DNA of 64,000 bases from Coprinellus micaceus (taxonomy: Eukaryota; Basidiomycota; Agaricomycetes; Agaricales; Psathyrellaceae): positions 1,302,001 through 1,366,000 of the forward strand of contig OX596338.1 of the NCBI GenBank assembly GCA_951394405.1, given 5' to 3'. This document shows, in pieces, positions 12,304 through 22,495 of this stretch. Each line of letters begins with the position of its first letter. Within the stretch, counting starts at the first letter, position 1. Position numbers and translations under genes: made by a program. The notes under the pieces were generated by a model. The model was not told where the DNA came from. It saw only the letters and a program-made list of their open reading frames with translations, and made no database searches.

Positions 12304-13944
12304 ATGTCCTCAGCCTTGACCCAGCTTTTGCTTGGATCCAATGGACTACCGAGTGTTCAAACCCATCGTCAACGGCTCCGCAGTCGCATCAGCGAGGTCG
12401 AAAACGAGCTCATGGATCTGAAGATGTGCTACAACTCGTTTGCGCCCATCAACGAGCTCCCTGCAGAAGTGATGTCCAGCATCCTTCTCCTCAATGCCAC
12501 AGAAATCATGGGTGAATACCCAACATGGCACAAGAAGAGCACATCCTGGATCTCTTCCACACAGGTTTGTCGCCAGTGGCGAGCAGTTGCGCTCAACTGT
12601 CCCACCCTCTGGTCCAAAATCTTGTTCATCAACCCCGAGCTCGCCGAAGCCATGGTTCATCGGTCGAAAGATGCTCCTCTGACCGTGGAAGCATTGTTAC
12701 GGCATCCTACACCGTTCATCGACGCGCTTTCCAATATTTTCGCCCAATCCCATCGGCTGCGGGCGCTCAGCCTCTCCGGGGTCGCAGCTCCAGCCTTCAT
12801 ATCTGCCTTGATAACTCCCGCCCCAATCCTGAATAATTTAGTTTTATGCGCTCCGCCAAATGTCACCATTACTCTGCCAACGGGCTTCCTTCATGGACAG
12901 GCTCCTTCGCTCCAGTACCTTGAAGTGCGGCGCCTGGCCCCTCAGATGTGGGGCATCCTCCCGTTGGGACCAAGCCTCACTGCCCTGGAGTTGAGTTCTG
13001 CTTCCCCGGGAAGCCAAGGTCTGTCACCAAAAGATCTTTTGACTTCCCTCCACCGAATGCCGCTCCTCCACACTCTGATCCTTACCAATATCCTCCCCAT
13101 TGACTCGGAGGTTTACCCTCAAGCAACTCAACCGGACTTTCCACCCCTTCAGTTACCCGCGCTCCGAATAATCGAACTCTCCGACTCGATCGTCCCTACC
13201 ACTGCCTTCCTTGGTGCAATCGACATTCCGGCGGAGGCCAGGGTCGAAGTCAAATTGCTTCGCACTATCGGGGAGACCAGGTACGTGGAAGATTTCCTCG
13301 CCAACCTTGTGAAATCGTGGGTGCAGAAACTCCAAACCGACATTAAGGGTCTCATCGTTTCCGAGGACTACAACCCCATTCGCTATGATGGCTCTCCGAA
13401 GGCCCTCATTGCGCGGTGCTTTTTCCTTTGCCCCCCTATCCAAGACTCGGACCCTTCCCAGCTCACCATCTCCTTCCTCGACCCAAGGCCCAAAGCACAA
13501 GAATACCTCGGTGCCCTCAACCAATACCTCAACCTTTATTCGCTGTCTTATTTGATGGTGGAAGGTAAAAGCGGTTGTATGGCATCGGAAACATGGTTTC
13601 CGACCTTCAGCCACCTCCGCAACCTCGAGACGATCACTCTCCGCAACGCCCCGATACATTACTTTCTCGAGGCCCTTGGAGACACTTCGAGGCAGCTCCC
13701 TTTCCCTGGTCTCTCGACGTTGGATCTTCTTGAAATTAATTTTGCACCGAGGTACGACTTTGGGAGTCAGTCCGTTGTTGGGGATTTGGTAGCGGCGTTG
13801 AGCGCTCGCGCACTCGTTTGCCCTCTTGGGTTTCTGCGCATATCCGAATGCAAGTATTTCGGAGGCCCTGCTTATGATTTTCTTCGGGCATCTTTACCTG
13901 AATTGCTCGTCGAATGGGACGAGGTTGTGCAAACCGACATGTAA
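12304..13944 (+). CDS. F-box protein, single exon, 546 aa
   Basis: This is probably a substrate adaptor for an SCF-type ubiquitin ligase. It is one uninterrupted frame. A short N-terminal coiled coil (RQRLRSRISEVENELMDLK) leads into an F-box starting INELPAEVMSSILLL (about residue 50) and continuing VCRQWRAVALNCPTLWSKI (about 88-106). The motif RSKDAPLTVEA follows, and then LRR-like leucine-rich segments to the end (e.g. LPALRIIELSDS). This layout is the common Agaricomycete F-box architecture. The gene at 14838-16541 is a tandem relative: the same order, PLTVE motif and length. The target is unknown. Confidence 0.85.
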   Translation: MSSALTQLLLGSNGLPSVQTHRQRLRSRISEVENELMDLKMCYNSFAPINELPAEVMSSILLLNATEIMGEYPTWHKKSTSWISSTQVCRQWRAVALNCPTLWSKILFINPELAEAMVHRSKDAPLTVEALLRHPTPFIDALSNIFAQSHRLRALSLSGVAAPAFISALITPAPILNNLVLCAPPNVTITLPTGFLHGQAPSLQYLEVRRLAPQMWGILPLGPSLTALELSSASPGSQGLSPKDLLTSLHRMPLLHTLILTNILPIDSEVYPQATQPDFPPLQLPALRIIELSDSIVPTTAFLGAIDIPAEARVEVKLLRTIGETRYVEDFLANLVKSWVQKLQTDIKGLIVSEDYNPIRYDGSPKALIARCFFLCPPIQDSDPSQLTISFLDPRPKAQEYLGALNQYLNLYSLSYLMVEGKSGCMASETWFPTFSHLRNLETITLRNAPIHYFLEALGDTSRQLPFPGLSTLDLLEINFAPRYDFGSQSVVGDLVAALSARALVCPLGFLRISECKYFGGPAYDFLRASLPELLVEWDEVVQTDM

Positions 13945-14054
13945 ACTATCTGCGGCGTCCCTCCCATGCCAGTGTTCCATATGTCTACACTTATGTATTG
14001 CCAATATTTGCTCAATTCGCGCGTAAATCGTCCCCCAGTACAAGACGAAAGTAT

Positions 14055-14352
14055 TCAAGGGATTTTGACAGGCAGCGGCTCCCCCCTGAACAAACAATCG
14101 TCTATATACGACTGATGATCCCAGTCGTTCCATGTCCCCGCCTTCCGCAAATCGCGTTCCTCCTTGCACTGCTTCTCACCTGGATTGACTCTAGTGCCCC
14201 CATACTGTAATTTGCAACAGTGGTGACCATCCCGCCTTTCTTGAGCGACCTTAACTCCATTCGAAGTTACTGTCCGCCTCCTGGTTGTAGGTTTCGCGCT
14301 TCTGGAAGGTGCACTTTCACCAAGTTCCCTCTTTACGAGGCGGGCAGAGCGA
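14055..14352 (-). CDS. Possible small basic protein or gene remnant
   Basis: In the 890 nt between the two F-box genes a minus-strand frame runs from ATG 14352 (MSRRSARLVKRELGES) to a stop at 14055. An in-frame 45-nt segment with GT...AG borders lies inside it (GTCGCT...TTACAG), so it can be read with or without splicing. The N-terminal part is basic, while the C-terminal part contains DLRKAGTWNDWDHQSY and two Cys-containing clusters. I do not recognise the family. The frame could extend to 14465. It may be a short gene, a decayed one, or chance. Confidence 0.25.
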
Positions 14353-14837
14353 CGAGACATTGGAGGGGAGGCGGGTGTTGGGAGGATGCGAGGAGCGCTC
14401 GCCCGACGGTCACAGTTGTACGCCGCCTCATATTGATGTCCCCATTGAGCGTTCCCGCCACCCACACGTGATTAGCCGTCATGCCGCTCGGCCGAAACAA
14501 AGTAACCCCGCAGGCGCCCAGCTTCCAACCCTGCGAAGCAGTGCTTCCGAGTCATGATAGCTCAACTTACAAGAATGTGTCAGGGTCAGTCATCTCAACG
14601 AGCACCTCGGTGGCCACACAATAAAAGTCGAATAGCATACATACCTGGAGGATTCTCACCTCCATCAAGAGTAGATATGGCCATCCGAACGCTTCTCGTG
14701 GTTTGAATAGCTTCCACTGCCAGGCCGGTGCCTGCCGGTGTCCAAGATATGTATCCGTGGCCTTCCGTGGCTGCCTTGGAGCTCCAGCTTGCGACCTGAC
14801 CACCACATCAAACTCAACGCACGCTTAGCAATCGTCT

Positions 14838-16541
14838 TTGTGCTCCGGGTACAAAAGTCTAGCTTTCTTTCTCGCATCTCTTCTCACCTCCTTCGTTGTC
14901 CAGATGGGATCCCTGAACTTGAAGTCCTGGCTCGTCCCAAAGGGCCCTAGCCATGTGTCGAACGACGGTCGGCGGTCGCTCAAGACTTGCTGCCAAAACC
15001 CAGCCCACCACCTACCACCAGAAATTCTTTCAAACATTTTTATCACTCACATGGGGCATCGGCGGAGGGAAGATCTGTCTTGGATAAAAGCCACACACGT
15101 CTGTCGCCATTGGAGGAAGGTCGCCCTCAGCTGCGCAGAGCTTTGGTCGACGATCCGGTTGCTCGAACCCGGTGTGACCGAGACCCTGGTCAATCGGTCA
15201 AAAGCCGGACCTCTCACTGTCGAGCTTGATGGTCTCGATAAAAACCGCACGAACATGAGGCTGCTTCGCCTCGTACTTCGTCAGATGCCTCGTATACGCT
15301 CTCTGGAGTTGAACGGGTATCTTCAAGCAACACTTTTATCCGGTACAATGGTTTCGCGTGCCCCCATGCTCGAAACATTCGTTATGGCCGCGGACAGTTA
15401 CAACGGGTGTGGCCTGCCAAGCCGTTTCATGACTGAAGGCGCCCCGCGTCTCAAGCACCTTGAACTAGGCGGGATGAACATTCGACAATGGTCGTTGCTA
15501 CCTCTCGGGCCTTCGTTGACTCATTTGGAATTGCGTCGCGCCACCACGGATACCGGGGCCATCTCTCTTCAAGAGCTTCTTGATTCTCTGGAGAAAATGC
15601 CCTTGATAGAACACCTTCACATTTCAGAGTCGTTGCCCGAAGCGGGGGACCCAGAGCTTCAGAGGCTCTCCACATCGTCGCGCTCCGCAATCCAACTACC
15701 AGCCATCAGATTTCTCAGGTTCAACAAAGAGTCGCTGGTCGCGATTAGCTCCCTCCTGGCCTTCATTCAGATACCAGAACGGACGGCCATCACGATCACT
15801 TCCCGAGATAAAAAGGTTCGCTCGCAAGGAATGGACGAACTTATTCCGGTCCTGCTGGCTTCCTGGGCCACCAACGGGCGCCGAGAGCTTCAAGAGGCCA
15901 TCGTCACAGAACGCGAAGGCTGGAGCAGCGCCGACGAAGACCACCTAGGAACAACTTTCTTGCTCTGTTTCAACGAACTCTACGAGCCCCAGAACCCACG
16001 ACATTGCCTCAAGATGTCTTTCGATAAACCGGCCAGCACGACGCGACGGTTCTTGGATTCATTCCACCGGCACTTCGACTTATCTCCCCTCCTGTCCATC
16101 CACATAAAGTCGGAAAGTTCATTGACATTGAACGACTGGAAACACTTCGGCCAGCTCCTCCCTAACTTGAAGGCCGTCCGCTTTGACTCAGTAACCCCAT
16201 CCACCCCGATGATCCACCTCTTCGATACTCTACGCGGCCGCACGGGTAGGGCGTACGCCAAAGACCCTACCCCTCCCCAACCAACCCCGCTCCCCTTTCC
16301 TGCCCTCTGTGCTCTCGAGTTTCATGGGGTGCACTTTGATCAGGAAGACATGCGTTACGATTATGACGACGTTCTCTCCCATTGCCTCGCCAGAGCAGTT
16401 CAATATCGACCAGAAGGGCATCGCATCAACTCCATCGAGGTCATCAGGTGCAATAAGTTCGACTCGACCGACATGAGCCACCTCCAGAGGCACCTCCCTG
16501 AAATGAAGCTGTGGTGGGAGGAGTCCAAACCCCTTTGGTAG
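14838..16541 (+). CDS. F-box protein, tandem relative of the 12.3-kb gene, up to 567 aa
   Basis: This is a putative SCF substrate adaptor. The F-box begins HHLPPEILSNIFITHM (about residue 56 of the longest frame) and continues VCRHWRKVALSCAELWSTI, followed by RSKAGPLTVEL as in the upstream neighbour. The remainder is LRR-like with repeated leucine clusters. The first Met at 14838 precedes a hydrophobic stretch (FFLASLLTSFVVQMG) that is not typical. The Met at 14904 (MGSLNLKSW) is an equally plausible start. Overall order and length match the gene at 12304, so local duplication followed by strong divergence is likely. No coiled coil precedes the F-box here. Confidence 0.8.
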   Translation: MCSGYKSLAFFLASLLTSFVVQMGSLNLKSWLVPKGPSHVSNDGRRSLKTCCQNPAHHLPPEILSNIFITHMGHRRREDLSWIKATHVCRHWRKVALSCAELWSTIRLLEPGVTETLVNRSKAGPLTVELDGLDKNRTNMRLLRLVLRQMPRIRSLELNGYLQATLLSGTMVSRAPMLETFVMAADSYNGCGLPSRFMTEGAPRLKHLELGGMNIRQWSLLPLGPSLTHLELRRATTDTGAISLQELLDSLEKMPLIEHLHISESLPEAGDPELQRLSTSSRSAIQLPAIRFLRFNKESLVAISSLLAFIQIPERTAITITSRDKKVRSQGMDELIPVLLASWATNGRRELQEAIVTEREGWSSADEDHLGTTFLLCFNELYEPQNPRHCLKMSFDKPASTTRRFLDSFHRHFDLSPLLSIHIKSESSLTLNDWKHFGQLLPNLKAVRFDSVTPSTPMIHLFDTLRGRTGRAYAKDPTPPQPTPLPFPALCALEFHGVHFDQEDMRYDYDDVLSHCLARAVQYRPEGHRINSIEVIRCNKFDSTDMSHLQRHLPEMKLWWEESKPLW

Positions 16542-16716
16542 CAGAAGTCAACCCATGGGCGGTGAAGGGGCAAGAACATGGTTTATTATATCCGAAGCGT
16601 TAACTCGCTGGTAGTTACAACTGGCCGAGCCGTCCCGTACAGATTCGCGTTGCGCGACACCACGTAGGTCTGTATATGGGATAATCAAACCTATCCTTCC
16701 AGACTCTAGAAGTGGA

Positions 16717-18693
16717 TCACTTCAATAGGGACTCGACTGTGTAGTCCAACAGGACTCGTGGCTTCAACAGCGTCTCCACCCTCCTCGCAACACCCCTTCC
16801 CGTACCGTCCGACGAATCCCACTGAAGCCCAACCCCCACCGTCCCGATCAAATACCCACTATTCCCAGCATACGAACTCCGGGAAGTGCTAGAGACAAGT
16901 CGGAGTGTATGGAAGTCCCCGTCGGCATCCTCCATCCACTCCTTGTTGAACAGAGTATCACAAGGGGCTGTGACGAAGTCGGCATGGAGGAAGGCAGGGA
17001 CGTCGGACATGGACGTGCGCAGGTCATAGGCGTCGCGTACGAGGGAGTGGATAGCTTGGTAAACGGGTAGTGTCGGAAGGCGTTCTGAGAGGCGAGCGGC
17101 ATCGAGGGACGCAACGAGTTCATCAAAGCCGCTGATTCTCCAGCCGAATACCCAGAGGACAGAGGCCAGGTCGTGTAGAATGTCCAGGATGCATTCATGG
17201 AACGCGACCTCGCTGTGGTGATCTATTGGCAATTGGCTTCAGTGGATGAAAGACGATTGAGGGATGGTTCACTGACCATCGTCTTGAAGATGAGACATCG
17301 AATAGGAGCCTTTCATCACAGCGTACGTCCAATGTGCCAGGAAAAGCTGAACGACAAGTTGCGCAAGGCGAGGATGGGTATCGCTCGCTCCCCTCCGCCT
17401 TTGGACCTTCTTTTGGGCGATCAACTGCACCAGACGCGAGCCCAACACCCTATCGGCAGAGTCACGGTCTTCCTGCGATGCCGACAGCACCTTCAACTGT
17501 ACGTCCTGGAGGAACTGAACACACATAAAAGCCGTGTCTAGAATCTTGTCGTTGAAACATTTCAAGGAGCCGTTCACATAGAGCAAGTTGGGATCCATTG
17601 GATCATCCTCGATTTCTTCAACCGAATGCATAACAGGCGACGCTAGTGGGCCTTGCTGCCGAAGGTCGGCGACGGAAAGCTTGGCGACGAGTCGCCCTTT
17701 GACCTTGGATTCGCGGCGAGCTTCGTCCAATTGCTTTCGAAGGGTGTCAATAAGGACGTCCCGGGCTTGGATCTGTTCCACGGCCTTAGAAAGTCTCGCC
17801 TCTGCGTCTTTGAGGTGTTGGCGAAGCGAATCCGTCTCGGTACATTTGGCTTTCAAGGCGTTTGCATAGATCTCGGTTTGCTTCTGAAAGTGCCGTCGGT
17901 TCGACTCGATACAGATATCGGCCTTGTCGAGCTCCTTCGAGAGGAAGTCAATCTCGGAATCTCGTGAGTTGAGGACGTCGGAAAGGTCATCGATCTGAGA
18001 CTGGAAATGCAACTTGGTGGACTCGACGCGTTCGTCCAGTTGGCAATATACCGCCTTTAGCTCCTGAGTGAGTGCGACGGTTTCCGCGTCAGAGCGTTGC
18101 ATCTCGAAGTCGAGGCACCGCCGAGTCGCGGCGGAATCGTCGTCCTTGGCAGCCAGTTCATCCTCGAGTTCAGCCACCCTGGCATGGAAGTGAAGCCGCG
18201 TCGATTCGAGGCGCTGTTCAGCCTTGTCGGCCTCGGCACGAAACTTCTCCAACTGCGTCCGGGTGGCATGAGCCTCCTCTGTACGGTCTTCCAGTTGCTT
18301 CAAAGCCCAGGAGGCACGTTCTTCCAAGAGGTTCCGGTCGTCGACGGCTCGGCGGAGCATACCCTCGACTTCTTCGAGTTTCTGGCGAAGGTCGGCGGTC
18401 GCATCCATAGAGATCTGGCGTCGAAAGGGGCCTTTCGATGGGGCCATCTCCCTGTTCGCCCGTAAGAACTCCCTCTCCGAACCGTGGCATGAAGTTTCCG
18501 ACCTTTCTTGAACCTCTTTCGCTGGACCCCAGTGCTCCGACCCCTGTTCCTCCAGCACTGTGTTCCTTTCCTGTTTGTTGTGACCAACCGGCGAGCGGCG
18601 AGGGCTACCGTAGACGCTCGACAACTGGCTTCGAGACGTTCGGTGACGGTTTGGAAGTGGAAACCGTCCAGAGTGAGAGGACATGGGGTGCAC
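16717..18693 (-). CDS. Coiled-coil protein with conserved C-terminal domain (copy 1), 640 aa
   Basis: The function is unrecognised. Exons (minus) are 18693-17277 and 17222-16717, in frame. Residues 1-95 are basic and Ser/Pro-rich, about 95-350 is a long coiled coil (heptads such as LRQKLEEVEGMLRRAVDDRN), and from about 390 there is a mixed helical/strand domain ending LLKPRVLLDYTVESLLK. The gene at 22496-25091 has the same organisation and ending (VLDYTVQLLLG) and the same intron inside the C-terminal domain, so the two are paralogues in opposite orientation. A second Met at 18684 (MSSHSGRF) could be the start. It is divergent from SAR1. A scaffold or cytoskeletal role is only a guess from the coiled coil. 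Confidence 0.8.
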
Positions 18694-19079
18694 AGTGGGG
18701 GTGTCGTCGTCGGGGGTACCCAGCCACGATTCAAGTCATTACGGGAAGGGCTCAGGGTCTTTACCCCTCGGCAAACACTGATGCCTCGAGGCAGACTCCA
18801 GGACTACTGCTCAGTCAAGTGATTGAAAGCAGGACGATACGTACATAGTTCCATTATCACCCTTCATCTCTGCCACCCTATGGCGCGTATAAGTACTCGA
18901 CATGAAGGAAAGAACTAGACTCGAGGAATAGAATTCTCGCAGCAATCGAGTGATGTCGATGAAATCACGGCTGTGGGACTGTGGGAAAATTCCGTCACTG
19001 GGCACCCAATTCCACGCTATTCCACGTCTCTCCCTCCAATTATACCTTCACTATCCTCTAATCCTTTCTAACAATCACT
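18694..19079. promoter_or_regulatory. Divergent intergenic region, coiled-coil gene / SAR1
   Basis: These 386 nt separate two divergent starts and must hold both promoters. The last 60 nt before SAR1 are pyrimidine-rich (CTCTCCCTCC, CTATCCTCTAATCC), which is common upstream of highly expressed fungal genes. No TATA box is convincing. Confidence 0.4.
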
Positions 19080-19985
19080 ATGGGAGTTGGCGACTGGTTT
19101 TCGTGGTTCTGGGATATTCTCGCTACCCTTGGTGGGTGTAATTTGGCGCCTTCAAAGGACTAATACTCACTCAGCACAGGTTTGGCCTCCAAGAATGCCA
19201 AAATCCTTTTCCTCGGCCTTGACAACGCTGGAAAGACAGTGAGTTGCCTCGTAGACGCCCTTGTACGCCATTGAACTCTTGGCGCCGTAGACGCTGTTGC
19301 ACATGTTGAAGAATGATCGCCTCGCTACCCTCCAACCCACCCTCCACCCCAGTACGTGTCGGCTATTCGATGCCATGGCGCCGAGTGTTAATCCAACCCC
19401 TTTAACAGCCTCTGAAGAGCTTGCTATGGGCAAGATCAAGTTCACCACGTTTGACTTGGGTGGACATCAACAGGGTACGCCCTCAGAGCTGTAAAAGCTC
19501 ATCCAATGCGAGCTCAATTCCCTATCCGTATCTAGCCCGCCGTCTCTGGCGTGATTACTTCCCCGAGGTCGATGGTATCGTCTTCCTTGTCGACAGTGTC
19601 GACTTTGAACGATTCCCTGAGGCCAAGGCCGAACTCGACGCTCTCCTCTCGATCGAGGACCTGGCCAAAGTGCCCTTCCTCGTGTTCGGCAACAAGATTG
19701 ATGCTCCTGGCGCGGTCAGCGAGGACGAGCTTCGCCACCATCTCGGCCTGTACCAGACCACTGGCAAGGTGCGTAACCCTTTTAGCTCTTATCCGACTCC
19801 TGCTTATCTTGTTGTTTCAGGGTACGAACAACCCCTTGAGCGACATCCGACCCATTGAAATCTTCATGTGCTCTGTTGTGCAGAGGCAAGGTTATGCTGA
19901 GGGTACGTCGTTCCACTATTCCATGGTCGGCTTCGGGATCTAACCCTGCACTATAGGCTTCCGTTGGTTATCGCAATACGTCTGA
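19080..19985 (+). CDS. SAR1: COPII small GTPase Sar1, 193 aa
   Basis: Sar1 initiates COPII coat assembly at ER exit sites; its GTP-loaded N-terminal amphipathic helix inserts in the membrane. Exons: 19080-19131, 19180-19238, 19291-19351, 19409-19474, 19536-19768, 19821-19902 and 19957-19985, all in frame. The N-terminus [18 protein letters not shown] is the amphipathic helix. G1 is GLDNAGKT, switch I contains LQPTLHPTSEEL, G3 is DLGGHQQARR and G4 is NKID. The end FRWLSQYV is typical. Length and intron-rich structure fit basidiomycete Sar1 genes. Confidence 0.97.
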
Positions 19986-20213
19986 GCTGGGAAGCCACCT
20001 GCGGTGCTTTCGCTGTTATGTAGTCGGACCCTAGTCGTTTCGTAGATTTCTTTCTATCTTTATGGCTCATTTCACTGGAACGTTCGCCGCTATCATAAAT
20101 TTGCACAAGGCTGGACAACAGGTCGAGGAAAGCCTGGAAGCGCGCAGTTGCTGATCTGTTGCGAAGTCGCAAACACATGTAACTACGCAGCCCCAACCCG
20201 AAAACAGGCGCCC

Positions 20214-21686
20214 ATGGCATCTTGCTCTCTACCGTCATTTAGCTTTCGAAATGTCTTCATTGCCTCGACTCTCCTGCGAGTAGCTCTCATCATCTACAGC
20301 GAGTGGCACGACGCTCGTTCGCTGGTCAAGTACACCGACGTCGATTACCGTGTGTTCACCGACGCAGCTGCGTTTTTGGCAAATCCTGGAGTTGAGAACA
20401 GAGCAGAGGGGCCATTGGGGGGCTTGGTGGGCCTTGAATCTGATATCGGAAGGTGTGTCCAAGCCGTGAAACCGCGGATATGGCATTTTAACGCGTTGCT
20501 AGCCCGTACACCCGCGACACGTACCGCTATACGCCACTCCTCGCGCTCCTGCTCACGCCAAACGGCTGGCTTCACCCCTCGTTCGGCAAATACTTCTTTG
20601 CAGCATGCGACTTGCTCAATGGGTGGCTCATATACCGCCTTCTGCTCACTGAAGTCCTCCCAGCGGCTGACGCGCCGTTCTCACCAAAGCGGAAAGTCAA
20701 TCCATACGTGGAAGAAAGGAGGGAGCGCCTCGCGACGATTTACAGCGCGGTGCACCTATTGAATCCTCTGGTGTTCTCGATTTCGACAAGAGGTTCATCG
20801 GAGTCGGTGCTCTCGCTGCTCGTGCTGGCGACGCTACACGCGGCGATGAACGAGCGGTGGGATTTGGCTGCGGTGTGGTTAGGTCTGAGCACGCACTGGA
20901 AAATATACCCAGTCATTTATGGCGTCAGCGTGTTGGGTGCCCTCACACAGCGGCGGGGATGCCTTGTAAACGCGAAGACCATCCGTTTCGTGGCTGTGAG
21001 CGCGTCGACCTTCCTACTTCTGGGAGCTCTGTGCTACGCTGTGTACGTCCCCCAATTCGATCTGGGTAGCCTGCTCATTGACTTTCCTGTAGCTGGGGTT
21101 ACCCATTCCTTTACGAATCATACCTATACCACCTCCATCGGCTCGACCACCGCCACAACTTCTCCCCTTACTTCTACCTTACCTACCTCACATATCCCCC
21201 CGCCTCTCTGCCATCGACTTGGTGGAGCCAACTTCTCCGATCGCCTCTGACAAGCTTCCTCCCGCAAATGGGGCTGGCACTCGGCCTGGGACTCATATTC
21301 GGGCGGGAGAAGAGGGACCTTGTCTTTGCGTGGTTCGTTCAGACGGTCGTATTCGTGGTGTTCAACAAAGTCTGCACATCGCAGTACTTCTTGTGGTATC
21401 TTCTTCTCCTGCCCCTATTAATCCCGCAGCTGTCGATGTCTGTGCAGAAGGCGGTAGCGTGCATCGTAGTGTGGGCTGCGACACAGGGGCTTTGGCTGAG
21501 CGAGGCATATAAGCTCGAATTCTTGGGCGAGAATGTGTACTTCGGGCTCTGGATGCGGGGGTTGGTGTATGTCGTCGGGAATTGTTGGGTGCTTGTGCAG
21601 ATCATGAAGGCGTATGGGGTTTATCGTAACGTAAGTGCATCGTCCATGTGTTCGTCCTGGGCTTGGATGCTTAGATATTCCATTAA
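20214..21686 (+). CDS. GPI14: GPI mannosyltransferase 1 catalytic subunit (PIG-M / Gpi14), 442 aa
   Basis: This enzyme adds the first alpha-1,4 mannose to the GPI-anchor precursor on the lumenal ER side, using dolichol-phosphate-mannose. Exons: 20214-20452, 20503-21042, 21093-21630 and 21675-21686. The DXD motif is Asp42-Val-Asp44 in YTDVDYRVF, just after the first hydrophobic segment. Splicing restores SPYTRDTYRYTPLL, and later WGYPFLYESYLYHLHRLDHR, both hallmarks of PIG-M. Several membrane segments follow, with KVCTSQYFLWYL near the C-terminus. The last exon adds only IFH before the stop and is the least certain. The window also contains GPI-anchored-type cupredoxins that would be clients of this pathway. 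Confidence 0.93.
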
Positions 21687-22495
21687 AAGATAGCAGCGAC
21701 CAGTTCTCTGTGAGTCGGGGAGGGTTCATCCAGAGACGACAACCAAGAACCTGAGTGACGGTCACCAAACGATTGCTCCAAGATGCCCTCCTAATGGTTG
21801 TACCTTCGTGCACTTCTATACAAAGTATGCAAGCATCCCAGGACTTGAAGGTACACGGCCACACACACTTGAACAGTCCGACCGCGAGGAATACATGCCC
21901 AGGTGGAGATGATTAAATGGCATGGCTTCTTCGTGGTGCTGAAACGGTGAGGTTTAATGTTCAAGCAACTCTCCGGCCCCAGCGCAGGTCTGGGCACCAT
22001 AAACACTGCGTTGAGATCAACTCATGCGACACTGTGAGTAGATACGTCTCTCAATTCTCGAACTGCCCACGGGAGCCTCCTGTTGCGACTCACCAGTGAC
22101 AAGAATGATTTGTACTCGTGGTGCCCGACTCTGGTCTATATATCTAAAGGAAGAGGAGGCCTGCGTTCACCTTCGCAGGGAGAGTTGTGGTCTTTCAAAT
22201 CGGTCCCCTCTCCGTCTCCCAAAAAAAGGAGGAAGGCACCAGGCGGCGGAGACTTCCGATTTTCACGACCGCTATTATGGTCCAGGTGAGCCATTGGTTG
22301 TTGCGCACCTGAGCCTTGCCTGAGCTGCTCAGCCTCACGTCGTGGTTGTGTTTTTGGCCTTGTTAGCCGGGCGGTCCTGGACCAAATAACGTGTCGGTCA
22401 TCAAAACCGGTTCAGGCTGGCCCGCGTAGTATCCCAACACCTTCGTCCTAACCACAACGTGTCCCAGTCGCGGTAAGGGGGTCGGACCACTTGCT
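21687..22495. other. Intergenic, 809 nt
   Basis: No gene was seen. A TATA-like CTATATATCT lies near 22137, but about 350 nt ahead of the next start, so its relevance is doubtful. A purine-rich tract with an A7 run occurs near 22211. Confidence 0.35.
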
